From: Thiosocius sp963759055 | GTDB lineage: Bacteria; Pseudomonadota; Gammaproteobacteria; Chromatiales; Chromatiaceae | Length of the DNA: 64,000 nucleotides | NCBI GenBank assembly: GCA_963759055.1 | Contig: CAVWYD010000003.1 | Coordinates: 1 to 64,000 of the forward strand | Reading direction: 5' to 3' | Part shown: in pieces, positions 45,059 through 51,976 of the stretch | Layout: every line of letters begins with the position of its first letter | Numbering within the stretch: the first letter of the stretch is position 1 | Notes under the pieces: model-generated | The model's database searches: none | What the model was told of the DNA's origin: nothing | The model's input: the letters and a program-made list of their open reading frames with translations, nothing else | Made by a program: the position numbers and the translations under genes

Positions 45059-45202
45059 CAAACCTCTCCCGTCTCTTTTCCATGCAGCGTCGGTGGGCGG
45101 CCCGATAGTTCCGCTGGTAGTAACGCGGTTTCTAAACAAGTCTGTCACACAAGCGCTGCCTATTGCGGTTAGAATTTGCGATCAGAGAAAAGGTAACACG
45201 AC

Positions 45203-45481
45203 ATGGCCGACAACAGCCTGCATTGCTGGGTGTACCGAAGCCCACGCAAACAGGAGATGTATCTCTACCTCGCCGATGAAGATGCATTTGACAAGGTCCC
45301 GCAAGCCCTGCTTGAGCGCTTCGGTGAACCGATTCTGGTGATTGAACTCGAGCTCAGCCCCGAACGCCAGCTCGCGCGCGAAGATGTGAACAGGGTCATC
45401 GCCAACCTGGATGACCAGGGCTTCCATCTGCAGATGCCGCCACAACTTCAGCCGGAGCTTTATCACGGCAATCTGGACTGA
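45203..45481 (+). CDS. YcgL-domain protein
   Basis: A 92-residue protein matching the YcgL fold: HCWVYRSPRKQEMYLYLADE at the start and ELSPERQLAREDVNRVIANL, then DDQGFHLQMPP. Function unknown; it is common in gammaproteobacteria. AAAAGGT precedes the ATG. It lies 43 bp upstream of serB and is probably co-transcribed. Confidence 0.87.
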   Translation: MADNSLHCWVYRSPRKQEMYLYLADEDAFDKVPQALLERFGEPILVIELELSPERQLAREDVNRVIANLDDQGFHLQMPPQLQPELYHGNLD

Positions 45482-45524
45482 GCTCCGCCGGGGCAGGTCG
45501 CAACAGCACCCGAGAACTCCTGCA

Positions 45525-46739
45525 ATGCGTGAACTGTTTCTGCTGACCATCAACGGCAACGACCATCCGGGCGTGACCGCAGCATTCACCGGGACCCTGA
45601 GCCAGCATGGCGTCAACGTCCTCGATATCGGCCAGGCGGTGATCCACGACCGCCTCAATCTGGGCCTGCTTATCGAAATACCCGATGCTTCCGATTCGGG
45701 CGTGGTAATGAAGGAACTGCTGTTTCTCGCCCACGGACACAAACTCGAGATCAATTTTGCCCCCATCGCTGAAGACGACTATGAAAAATGGGTGGGCAGC
45801 CAGGGACGCCCGCGATTCATCGTCACCCTGCTGGGCCGCAAACTGAGCGCCGCAAACATCAGCCATGTCGCCGAGGTTGTTTCCCGGCACGGCCTCAATA
45901 TCGATGCCATCAGCCGTCTCTCCGGTCGTTTCTCACTGCGCGAAGACAATCCTCGTCGGCGCGCCTGTGTGGAATTTTCGATCCGCGGTGAGGTGGAGGA
46001 CCTCGAACAGCTGCGCCATGACCTGCTCGCGATCACCCGCGATGACGAGGTTGATGTCGCCTTTCAGGCCGACGATATCTACCGCCGAAACCGCAGACTC
46101 ATCGTGTTCGACATGGACTCGACCCTGATCCAGTGCGAAGTGATCGATGAACTGGCCAACGCCGCAGGAGCCGGCGATCAGGTGGCCGCCATTACAGAGG
46201 CCGCAATGCGCGGAGAGATCCCGTTCAACGAGAGTTTTGAGCGGCGTCTGGCCACGCTCGCAGGACTGGATGCATCGGTTCTGGCAGAGATAGCAGACGC
46301 ATTGCCGATCACTGAGGGTGCCGAACGCCTGATCTCGAATCTGAAACGCCTGGGCTACCGGGTCGGAATCCTGTCCGGCGGCTTCGACTATTTTGCGAAT
46401 CACCTCAAGCAACGCTTCGGGCTCGACTGTGTTTCGGCCAATGAACTCGATATCGTCGACGGCAAACTCACCGGGCGGGTGAAAGGCGAGATCGTCAATG
46501 GCGAAAAGAAGGCCGAGCTGTTGCGGACCATGGCCGGCGAACTGAGCATCGACATGCGCCAGACGATCGCGGTCGGTGATGGCGCCAACGACCTGCCCAT
46601 GCTTTCCATCGCTGGCCTGGGTGTCGCTTTCCACGCCAAACCGCTGGTAAAGGAAAATGCCCGGCACGCCATCTCCACCCTGGGTCTGGACGGCATCCTG
46701 TATCTCCTGGGCGTCAGGGACCGCGAGGCAAACGGATGA
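45525..46739 (+). CDS. serB: phosphoserine phosphatase
   Basis: The last step of serine synthesis. The 404-residue product has two N-terminal ACT-type domains (about residues 1-80 and 88-170; LLTINGNDHPGVTAAFTGTL opens the first), then a HAD domain with VFDMDSTLIQCEVIDELANA near residue 195, LSGGFDYFANHL near 285 and GDGANDLPMLSIAGLGVAFH near 345. The ATG at 45525 follows from homologues starting MRELFLLT; the upstream frame overlaps the YcgL gene. Confidence 0.94.
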   Translation: MRELFLLTINGNDHPGVTAAFTGTLSQHGVNVLDIGQAVIHDRLNLGLLIEIPDASDSGVVMKELLFLAHGHKLEINFAPIAEDDYEKWVGSQGRPRFIVTLLGRKLSAANISHVAEVVSRHGLNIDAISRLSGRFSLREDNPRRRACVEFSIRGEVEDLEQLRHDLLAITRDDEVDVAFQADDIYRRNRRLIVFDMDSTLIQCEVIDELANAAGAGDQVAAITEAAMRGEIPFNESFERRLATLAGLDASVLAEIADALPITEGAERLISNLKRLGYRVGILSGGFDYFANHLKQRFGLDCVSANELDIVDGKLTGRVKGEIVNGEKKAELLRTMAGELSIDMRQTIAVGDGANDLPMLSIAGLGVAFHAKPLVKENARHAISTLGLDGILYLLGVRDREANG

Positions 46740-47404
46740 AGATACCGCTCGGCATACTGGCTATCGTCGCCATCGCCCTGATCGCTTTCCTGCTGTTTGC
46801 ACCGCCCCCCGGGCCGGATGCTCTGAAGCCGCGGACGGATCTGCCCTGGCAGGTTTCGGTCAATCCGGACGGCAGCAGCCGGGTGTTCGATATCGAACTC
46901 GGCAGCGCCACCCTCGAAGACGCCATGACGAAGTTCGGCGGCCTCGAGGGGCTGGCGGTTTTCGAACACAAGGACGGCCCGATGGTACTGGAGGCCTACT
47001 TCGGCAATGTCCAGTTCGGCCCGCTAAAGGCCAAGGTGATCGCGGGACTTGAAGCGGGCGACCAGGAACTCGAAGACATGCGCGCTCGGGCCATCAACCG
47101 TGAGGGCACACCCAGCGGTGACTGGAAATATCCCCTGAACGATGCATTGAAGATGCATGCGCAGCGGCGCGTCAGCGTCATCACCTACCTGCCCGGCACG
47201 CGCAAGCTGGACGCGGAATTCTTCCGTGATCGATTCGGCGAACCCGCGGCCTGGCTTCAGGAAACGGAGACGGCCGTAAGCTGGTTTTATCCCGAGGCGG
47301 GCCTCTCGGTGCTGATCGACGACGAGGCGCGTGAGGTGCTCGAGTATCAGCCGCCGCGTGATTTCACTATGCCGCAGGGTGTGACCCTGAACCCCGCGCT
47401 GTAA
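46736..47404 (+). CDS. hypothetical membrane-anchored protein downstream of serB
   Basis: A 222-residue protein with one N-terminal TM helix (about 4-21) and a soluble domain with VFDIELGSATLEDAMTKFGG, LEAYFGNVQFGPLKAKVIAG and VSVITYLPGTRKLDAEFFRD. It overlaps the serB stop by 4 bp and is translationally coupled. Similar proteins follow serB in other gammaproteobacteria, but no function is known to me. Confidence 0.78.
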   Translation: MKIPLGILAIVAIALIAFLLFAPPPGPDALKPRTDLPWQVSVNPDGSSRVFDIELGSATLEDAMTKFGGLEGLAVFEHKDGPMVLEAYFGNVQFGPLKAKVIAGLEAGDQELEDMRARAINREGTPSGDWKYPLNDALKMHAQRRVSVITYLPGTRKLDAEFFRDRFGEPAAWLQETETAVSWFYPEAGLSVLIDDEAREVLEYQPPRDFTMPQGVTLNPAL

Positions 47405-47406
47405 AT

Positions 47407-47481
47407 TATTAACCCGGCCACCCAATATGTCGGGTTCAGGGCTTCAAGAATGTTCCGGATCAAGGCGTGGCCGGGTTAATA
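47407..47481. repeat. 15-bp perfect inverted repeat between convergent genes
   Basis: TATTAACCCGGCCAC (47407-47421) and GTGGCCGGGTTAATA (47467-47481) flank a 45-base loop. It sits where two genes meet tail to tail and overlaps the stop of the minus-strand one. It could form a stem in both transcripts and act as a bidirectional mRNA end, though no T-tract follows; a miniature element is an alternative. Confidence 0.75.
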
Positions 47482-47742
47482 GCCAGCCCTTACCAGGGCG
47501 TCTATCCGGGCCTTGGCCTGATCCCAGTCTTCACCCCTGTTGCGCCCTTCGGCCATCAGTTCCATCAGGCGGTATGCGAGCTGGCGCTGGGCGCCTGAGA
47601 GATCCCGCAGCTTGACCAGCTTGTACAGGTAGCCTGCCTGCTCGAACTCGAGGGTCGATACCAGGGCATACAGTGTCAGGGCGGCGGCTGAATGCGGAGC
47701 CGCGGCAATCTCGCCGACCAGTGCTTCCAGGTCGGCGTTCAA
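47476..47742 (-). CDS. small hypothetical protein next to PilZ
   Basis: An 88-residue, all-helical soluble protein, MNADLEALVGEIAAAPHSAA onward, with SGAQRQLAYRLMELMAEGRN near residue 49. No family was recognised. Its start overlaps the PilZ stop by 4 bp, so both are likely made together. Confidence 0.72.
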   Translation of the reverse strand: MNADLEALVGEIAAAPHSAAALTLYALVSTLEFEQAGYLYKLVKLRDLSGAQRQLAYRLMELMAEGRNRGEDWDQAKARIDALVRAGY

Positions 47743-48038
47743 CCAAGCAGACGTTTGATCTGACAGGCGACGGCGAAACTCCCCTTTTCACCACCAGCCG
47801 GCATGCAACGCACCACCTTCACCTCTGCCACCATCGGGGGCGTAATATCGTTCACCGGCTTTATCTCGATTTTCATTTCCGAATCCGCCACGATTTCGCG
47901 GTCGATCCACATCAGTAAACCGCCACCACTCAGATTCTTGACGATGGCCCCACCACCTTCGCCACCAACAATCTGGAAACTTGCCGGACATTCGATGGCC
48001 ATGCGTGGATAGTTGCGTTTTTCGTTGTAATCCTGCAT
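47739..48038 (-). CDS. PilZ-domain c-di-GMP receptor
   Basis: A 99-residue single-domain protein. The two c-di-GMP motifs are present: RxxxR as RNYPR at residues 8-12 and the NxSxxG form NLSGGG near 40. Such small PilZ proteins transmit the second messenger to partner proteins controlling motility or surface polymers. It could act on the coupled downstream protein. Confidence 0.88.
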   Translation of the reverse strand: MQDYNEKRNYPRMAIECPASFQIVGGEGGGAIVKNLSGGGLLMWIDREIVADSEMKIEIKPVNDITPPMVAEVKVVRCMPAGGEKGSFAVACQIKRLLG

Positions 48039-48103
48039 GTGCTCTCCTCTGCTCTCTTATGAGGGCATGATCGCGTCTACAGACAACCAGACGCACCCCC
48101 GAT

Positions 48104-49589
48104 TCACTCTCGCCACGAATCCAGCAGAGCAAGGCATTCAGCATTCAGTGCCTTGGCCCGTTCTGCGGTATCCGCTTCGGTGTAACAGCGCAACTCGGGC
48201 GCATTGCCCGAGGGACGCAGGTGCAGCACTTCGCCACTGGCGAAGGTTATGCGGAGTCCGTCGGTCAGATCCATGTGATCAACGGGCCCCAGCATCGGAA
48301 ACTGTTCGACAATAGCATTTTCGTCCGCGGCCAAGCACTCAATATGCCGTGCGCTCAATTCGGTCGCAAAATTTGTCAGCCGATCACTGGCGGTGAAGCG
48401 TGCCGGCAACAAAGTGCCAAGCTCAGATACCGGCATCCCGTGGCGCCTGGCAAGAAGCAGCACCGCCAGCGCGACAATGACGGCATCGCGGGTCGGCAGG
48501 GCGCTCATCTGGCGCCCCTGGATCTCGGTTGCCGTCATGGTAAGGAAGCCACCGTTGGCCTCGTAACCCACGACAGAGCCCGCACCCTCGTCCAATGCCC
48601 GCTGCATGCCCTCGATCACGTAAGGCGAGCCGATACGTGTGCGCACGACGCTCGGAAACCAGCCGGATTTTTCCAGTGCGGTGTTGCTGCTCACCGGGGT
48701 TACAACAGCCTCGGCATCGAGAAAACGGGCGGTCAGAATGCCGGCCACGTCACCGCGCAACCAATTGCCAAGCTCATCCCCGACAAGAGGACGGTCGCCA
48801 TCGCCGTCGGTCGAGACCAGGAGATCGAAGTGCTCGGCCGCGGCCCAGGCCTTTGCCAGCGCCATATCCTCGGAACGCACGGCCTCTGTATCGACAGGGA
48901 CGAACTTTTCCGAGTGCCCCCGGCGCACCACCTCGGCGCCCAGGCCGGCGAAGATCTCGCTCAGTGCGCCGGCCGCGACACTCGAATGCTCGTACAACAG
49001 CACCCGGCTGCCGGCCAGACAACCGGCAGGAAAGGCATCGAGGTAGCGGGCCAGATAGCGAAGGTAGGCGGCGCCATCGACCGGCGGCAGAGAGGCCGGC
49101 TTGAGAAAACCGCCGTTGTCGTCGAACAGGCCGTCCGGCGTCCCGACCACCTGTTCGCGAATCCCGGCCTCGTCAGCCTTCAACACCTCACCCCCGGGCA
49201 TGTTGAACTTGATACCGTTGCGGTCATCCGGAATATGGCTGCCGGTGACCATCAGACTGGGGATTCCCTCACCGATCGCATAGCAGGCAACCGCCGGGCT
49301 CGGAATGTTGCCGCAGTTCACCGGCCGATAGCCGAGATCGGTGATCGCAGCGGCGGCTGCGGCCATGATGCGCGGACTGCTGGGACGCAGATCCCCGGCC
49401 AGTGCGACCGCAGCGCCGGGACGAATCGCGGCGGCTCTGCTGCAGATATTGCAGAAAGCCGAGCGTATAGAGATAACAGACCCGGTCGGTCATGGCATCC
49501 ACCAGACCACGGGCACCACTGGTTCCAAAACCGACACCGCTGACAGCCATGAGATCTGCAATGGCTGTTTTGTCCGACACTTCGCTCAT
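48104..49589 (-). pseudogene. phosphohexomutase (phosphomannomutase/phosphoglucomutase family), one-base frameshift
   Basis: An alpha-D-phosphohexomutase that would move phosphate between C1 and C6 of mannose or glucose for envelope sugars. The N-terminal frame (from 49589) gives GFGTSGARGLVDAMTDRV; the main frame gives the phosphoserine loop MVTGSHIPDDRNGIKF, the metal loop STDGDGDRPLVGDE, the sugar loop GYEANGGFLTM and the phosphate site HLRPSGNAPELRCYTEA. They are joined one base out of phase at about 49,428-49,440. Total length is 495 codons plus one base, so a single extra base explains the break. It may be functional if that base is an error. Confidence 0.87.
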
Positions 49590-49657
49590 CCTCTGCTCAT
49601 CTGTGGTTAACGGCTGGATTCCCGCTTTTACCTCAGCAAGTTGCGCCTTGCCACCTT

Positions 49658-50686
49658 TCAGTCGAACTGCCGGCTCAGGTACAGCCCACCCCAGAAGTGC
49701 TCATCGGGGGCGTCGTCGAGCCGGGTGTCACCTGCTTTGGCATTGATCGAAAAGGTGAGCTGGAAATCCGACCAGCCCCGGGTGACCCCGATACCGGCCT
49801 CCCACACCAGCCTGCGCATGTCATCGTAGTCCACCGTCACGGTGCTGTCGCGAAACTGCCCCTGCAGCAGCGCATCGTAGGCCACACCGCGCAACCGACC
49901 GGCGGCCCAGACATACAGTTCGTCACCCTTCATTGCCGGGACGAAGTTGCCGCGGTTGATCGGGTCATACGGGATGCTCCAGAAAGGACTGTTCAAGTCT
50001 CCAAGCCGGCCACTAAGGCCGATACTGGCGTTGGTCTGGAAACCGAGACTCAGATCCCAGGAGTGCGCCAGATCCCAGTTGCGGCCATGGGCAAAGCGGC
50101 GCGAGTCGGCCAGTCGCAGGCGTATCGTAGGCTCACCACCCTCCGAGATCTGATAGCGCCAGCCTTCGGGATCCACAGGTTCGGAATCACCACTGACGTC
50201 GCGGTACCACTGATGAAGCGTCGTCTGCACCTGCTCTGCGACATTCAACCCCAGGGCACCGACCATGATTTCAACGCCGAGTGCACGTGTGTCATCGGCA
50301 ACCACCTGCTTGTTCGCGAGGTACAGCAGCGAGGCATAGGGCCGGTCGTCGAAGATCGGCTCCGGGTTTCCGATGTCGTCGGGCGTGTAGGCCACCGCAC
50401 CAAGCATGAAGCTGCGATAGACACGGCCGCAGCGCCGGTCGAAACCGACCAGCGGATCAAGCCACTCCAGCAGCCCCCCCATCAGGTAGAGAGGCCCCTG
50501 GTCCTCGAAGACCTCCACACCGATACCCATGGTGTAATCGCGGTCGTCGTTCGCGCCCGGAACGAACATGTCCTGGTCGAAATAAACGCCCACACCGATG
50601 TCCGATTGATCGGCCTTCGAAAGGCAGGGGTCCGCGACGGCCGACTGTGCAATCGATAACAGGATGGCAAAGGAACGCGCAAACAC
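49658..50686 (-). CDS. LpxR family lipid A 3'-O-deacylase-like outer membrane protein
   Basis: A 342-residue protein with a signal peptide (about 1-18), matching DUF2219/LpxR. Early GVYFDQDMFVPGANDDRDYT carries the D-N-D-x-x-Y-T core, and FDDRPYASLLYLANKQVVAD follows; the protein ends with aromatic beta strands (EHFWGGLYLSRQFD). LpxR removes the 3' acyl chain of lipid A in the outer membrane. Cys at 20 and 83 are unusual but may pair. Confidence 0.88.
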   Translation of the reverse strand: MFARSFAILLSIAQSAVADPCLSKADQSDIGVGVYFDQDMFVPGANDDRDYTMGIGVEVFEDQGPLYLMGGLLEWLDPLVGFDRRCGRVYRSFMLGAVAYTPDDIGNPEPIFDDRPYASLLYLANKQVVADDTRALGVEIMVGALGLNVAEQVQTTLHQWYRDVSGDSEPVDPEGWRYQISEGGEPTIRLRLADSRRFAHGRNWDLAHSWDLSLGFQTNASIGLSGRLGDLNSPFWSIPYDPINRGNFVPAMKGDELYVWAAGRLRGVAYDALLQGQFRDSTVTVDYDDMRRLVWEAGIGVTRGWSDFQLTFSINAKAGDTRLDDAPDEHFWGGLYLSRQFD

Positions 50687-50788
50687 ACCGACCTCTTGAT
50701 GTTGAAACCGCCTGCGACTATAACCCGGACCCCGCCAGGTGGGCCTTCAGTCGTTAGCCTTGCCGACTGGTTCACGAAGGAGGGAAAT

Positions 50789-50899
50789 ATGCCCATCGGC
50801 ACCCCTCGGGTCCGACCGCAGCCCGCGAGATGCTGCTCGGGTCGGGCGAACTGGGCAAGAAAATGATCATAGCGCTGCAGCGGCTGGGAATTGAGACGG
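50789..50899 (+). pseudogene. purT: 5' remnant of purT (formate-dependent GAR transformylase)
   Basis: AAGGAGGG precedes an ATG that reads MPIGTP, then after a frameshift MLLGSGELGKKMIIALQRLG with IET, the characteristic start of PurT (in other species MxxIGTPLxxxATRVxLLGSGELGKEVAIExQRLG). The similarity stops abruptly at about 50,899 where ...VIAVDRY should follow. Only about 37 of 390 codons remain, so the gene was lost by deletion or replacement. Confidence 0.72.
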
Positions 50900-50921
50900 C
50901 AAGGCCACACCCTGAAGACCG

Positions 50922-50952
50922 GCGCGACATTTCGTTTTCACGCGATATTTCG
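50922..50952 (+). repeat. two direct 13-bp boxes (GCGCGACATTTCG and ACGCGATATTTCG)
   Basis: Two near-identical boxes, start to start 18 bp apart, match the boxes at 51366-51404. They lie between the purT remnant and a CRP site in a long stretch without genes. Confidence 0.7.
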
Positions 50953-51012
50953 CGCCAACCGGATTTCAAAAGTGCGCCGAACTGCCCGTTTCCGAACCAA
51001 AGATCCCAGTAA

Positions 51013-51028
51013 TGTGATCCATCTCACA
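51013..51028. promoter_or_regulatory. perfect CRP/Vfr-type site TGTGA-N6-TCACA
   Basis: TGTGATCCATCTCACA is an exact match to the symmetric core of the E. coli CRP consensus. It lies 560 bp upstream of the small membrane protein gene and 330 bp upstream of lpxR; no clear promoter can be matched to it, although TTGACC starts 4 bp downstream. Confidence 0.65.
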
Positions 51029-51365
51029 TTTCTTGACCATCCTAAGACCAGTCCAGATACCGGTCTCCAAAACCGGCCTCCGACGCCATTCGGACAACAC
51101 GCCATCGCAATTGACAACAACCCAGTCGGTTTTTCGGAGATCGCGTATTTAAGCGCAACTTAGTCGTCATTTAATATTCCTTTTGCGGCTAAACAACGCG
51201 GTCAGCAAGGCGCTCCAAAGACCGGGATATGGCGCTTTAACCCGTCCTGATTGGGCCGAGCGGAATTGCATTCGGAAGAGGGACGCGGCACGGTTTCCAG
51301 GTGTGGGTACGCAAGCTTGGTCAGCAGCATCCGGCGGGAGGCACGGCAGCGGCGCAGCTTTCGCA

Positions 51366-51404
51366 CGAAATATCGCGCCGCCAGCACTGCTGCGCGATAT
51401 TTCG
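51366..51404. promoter_or_regulatory. 13-bp perfect inverted repeat, candidate enhancer for the sigma-54 promoter
   Basis: CGAAATATCGCGC (51366-51378) and GCGCGATATTTCG (51392-51404) are separated by 13 bp. The centre lies about 125 bp upstream of the predicted start of transcription of the sigma-54 promoter, the usual place for activator binding. The half site equals the direct boxes at 50,922-50,952. Confidence 0.65.
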
Positions 51405-51484
51405 CGCCGAATATCCGCGTATAGACCTTAAATGTCCATTAGAAAGCAATGTTAGTCTCTGTTTTATCTAGTATTTTTTATCTA

Positions 51485-51500
51485 TGGCACATAGCTTGCT
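51485..51500 (+). promoter_or_regulatory. perfect sigma-54 promoter upstream of a small membrane protein gene
   Basis: TGGCACATAGCTTGCT matches TGGCAC-N5-TTGCW in every fixed position, with GG and GC 10 bp apart. It lies 75 bp before the ATG at 51575 in an AT-rich stretch. Confidence 0.85.
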
Positions 51501-51574
51501 GTTGTTTAATCGCCGAAAACAGCACTCCCTTTAAGTTGCAAACGATGTAGAAGGATTCTCACAAGGTGGATGAT

Positions 51575-51814
51575 ATGCAAGCTTCTTACTCAACAGCCGA
51601 AGCAAACCAGCCGGACGATCGGGCTGGAACTCTGTTAAGTGTGGCAGGCCTGGTTGCCTGGCTCTCTGCCATGATGCTGGCGATCGCAGGTCCTTTGCTT
51701 GGCGTGGACGTGCCGCCGCTCCTGATCGTGGGGATGGTCATTTTTTCCGGTGCCTTTTCAGTCCTCTCGCTGCCCAAGCTGATAGGGCTTGGCAAACGCG
51801 GAAAAGAGGCCTAG
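51575..51814 (+). CDS. small two-TM membrane protein under sigma-54 control
   Basis: A 79-residue protein: polar N-terminus (about 20 residues), two TM helices (about 21-43 and 46-68), and a basic C-terminus (GLGKRGKEA). AAGGTGG lies 6 bp before the ATG; a GTG 9 bp upstream in frame would destroy that site. The gene has its own sigma-54 promoter and its own terminator, so it is a single-gene unit. No family was recognised. The next two genes encode a hybrid histidine kinase and a sigma-54 activator, which are the obvious candidates to control it. Confidence 0.75.
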   Translation: MQASYSTAEANQPDDRAGTLLSVAGLVAWLSAMMLAIAGPLLGVDVPPLLIVGMVIFSGAFSVLSLPKLIGLGKRGKEA

Positions 51815-51909
51815 GGCAGACGCCATACACTAGGGTAACGAGGCAATTTCGAAAGTTCGTGTTCTCCGAGTAAAAAAAACGACGGATTCCGTCTTCCGGA
51901 CGGACTACG

Positions 51910-51936
51910 CCCCCGCATTCCACGGGGGTTTTTTTT
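51910..51936 (+). terminator. intrinsic terminator after the small membrane protein gene
   Basis: CCCCCG, a 7-base loop, CGGGGG and eight T residues. It separates the small gene from the histidine kinase gene that starts 40 bp later. Confidence 0.9.
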
Positions 51937-51976
51937 GCCTTGTTGTACCATTGAGCGCCCTGGCAGGATTTCTACT

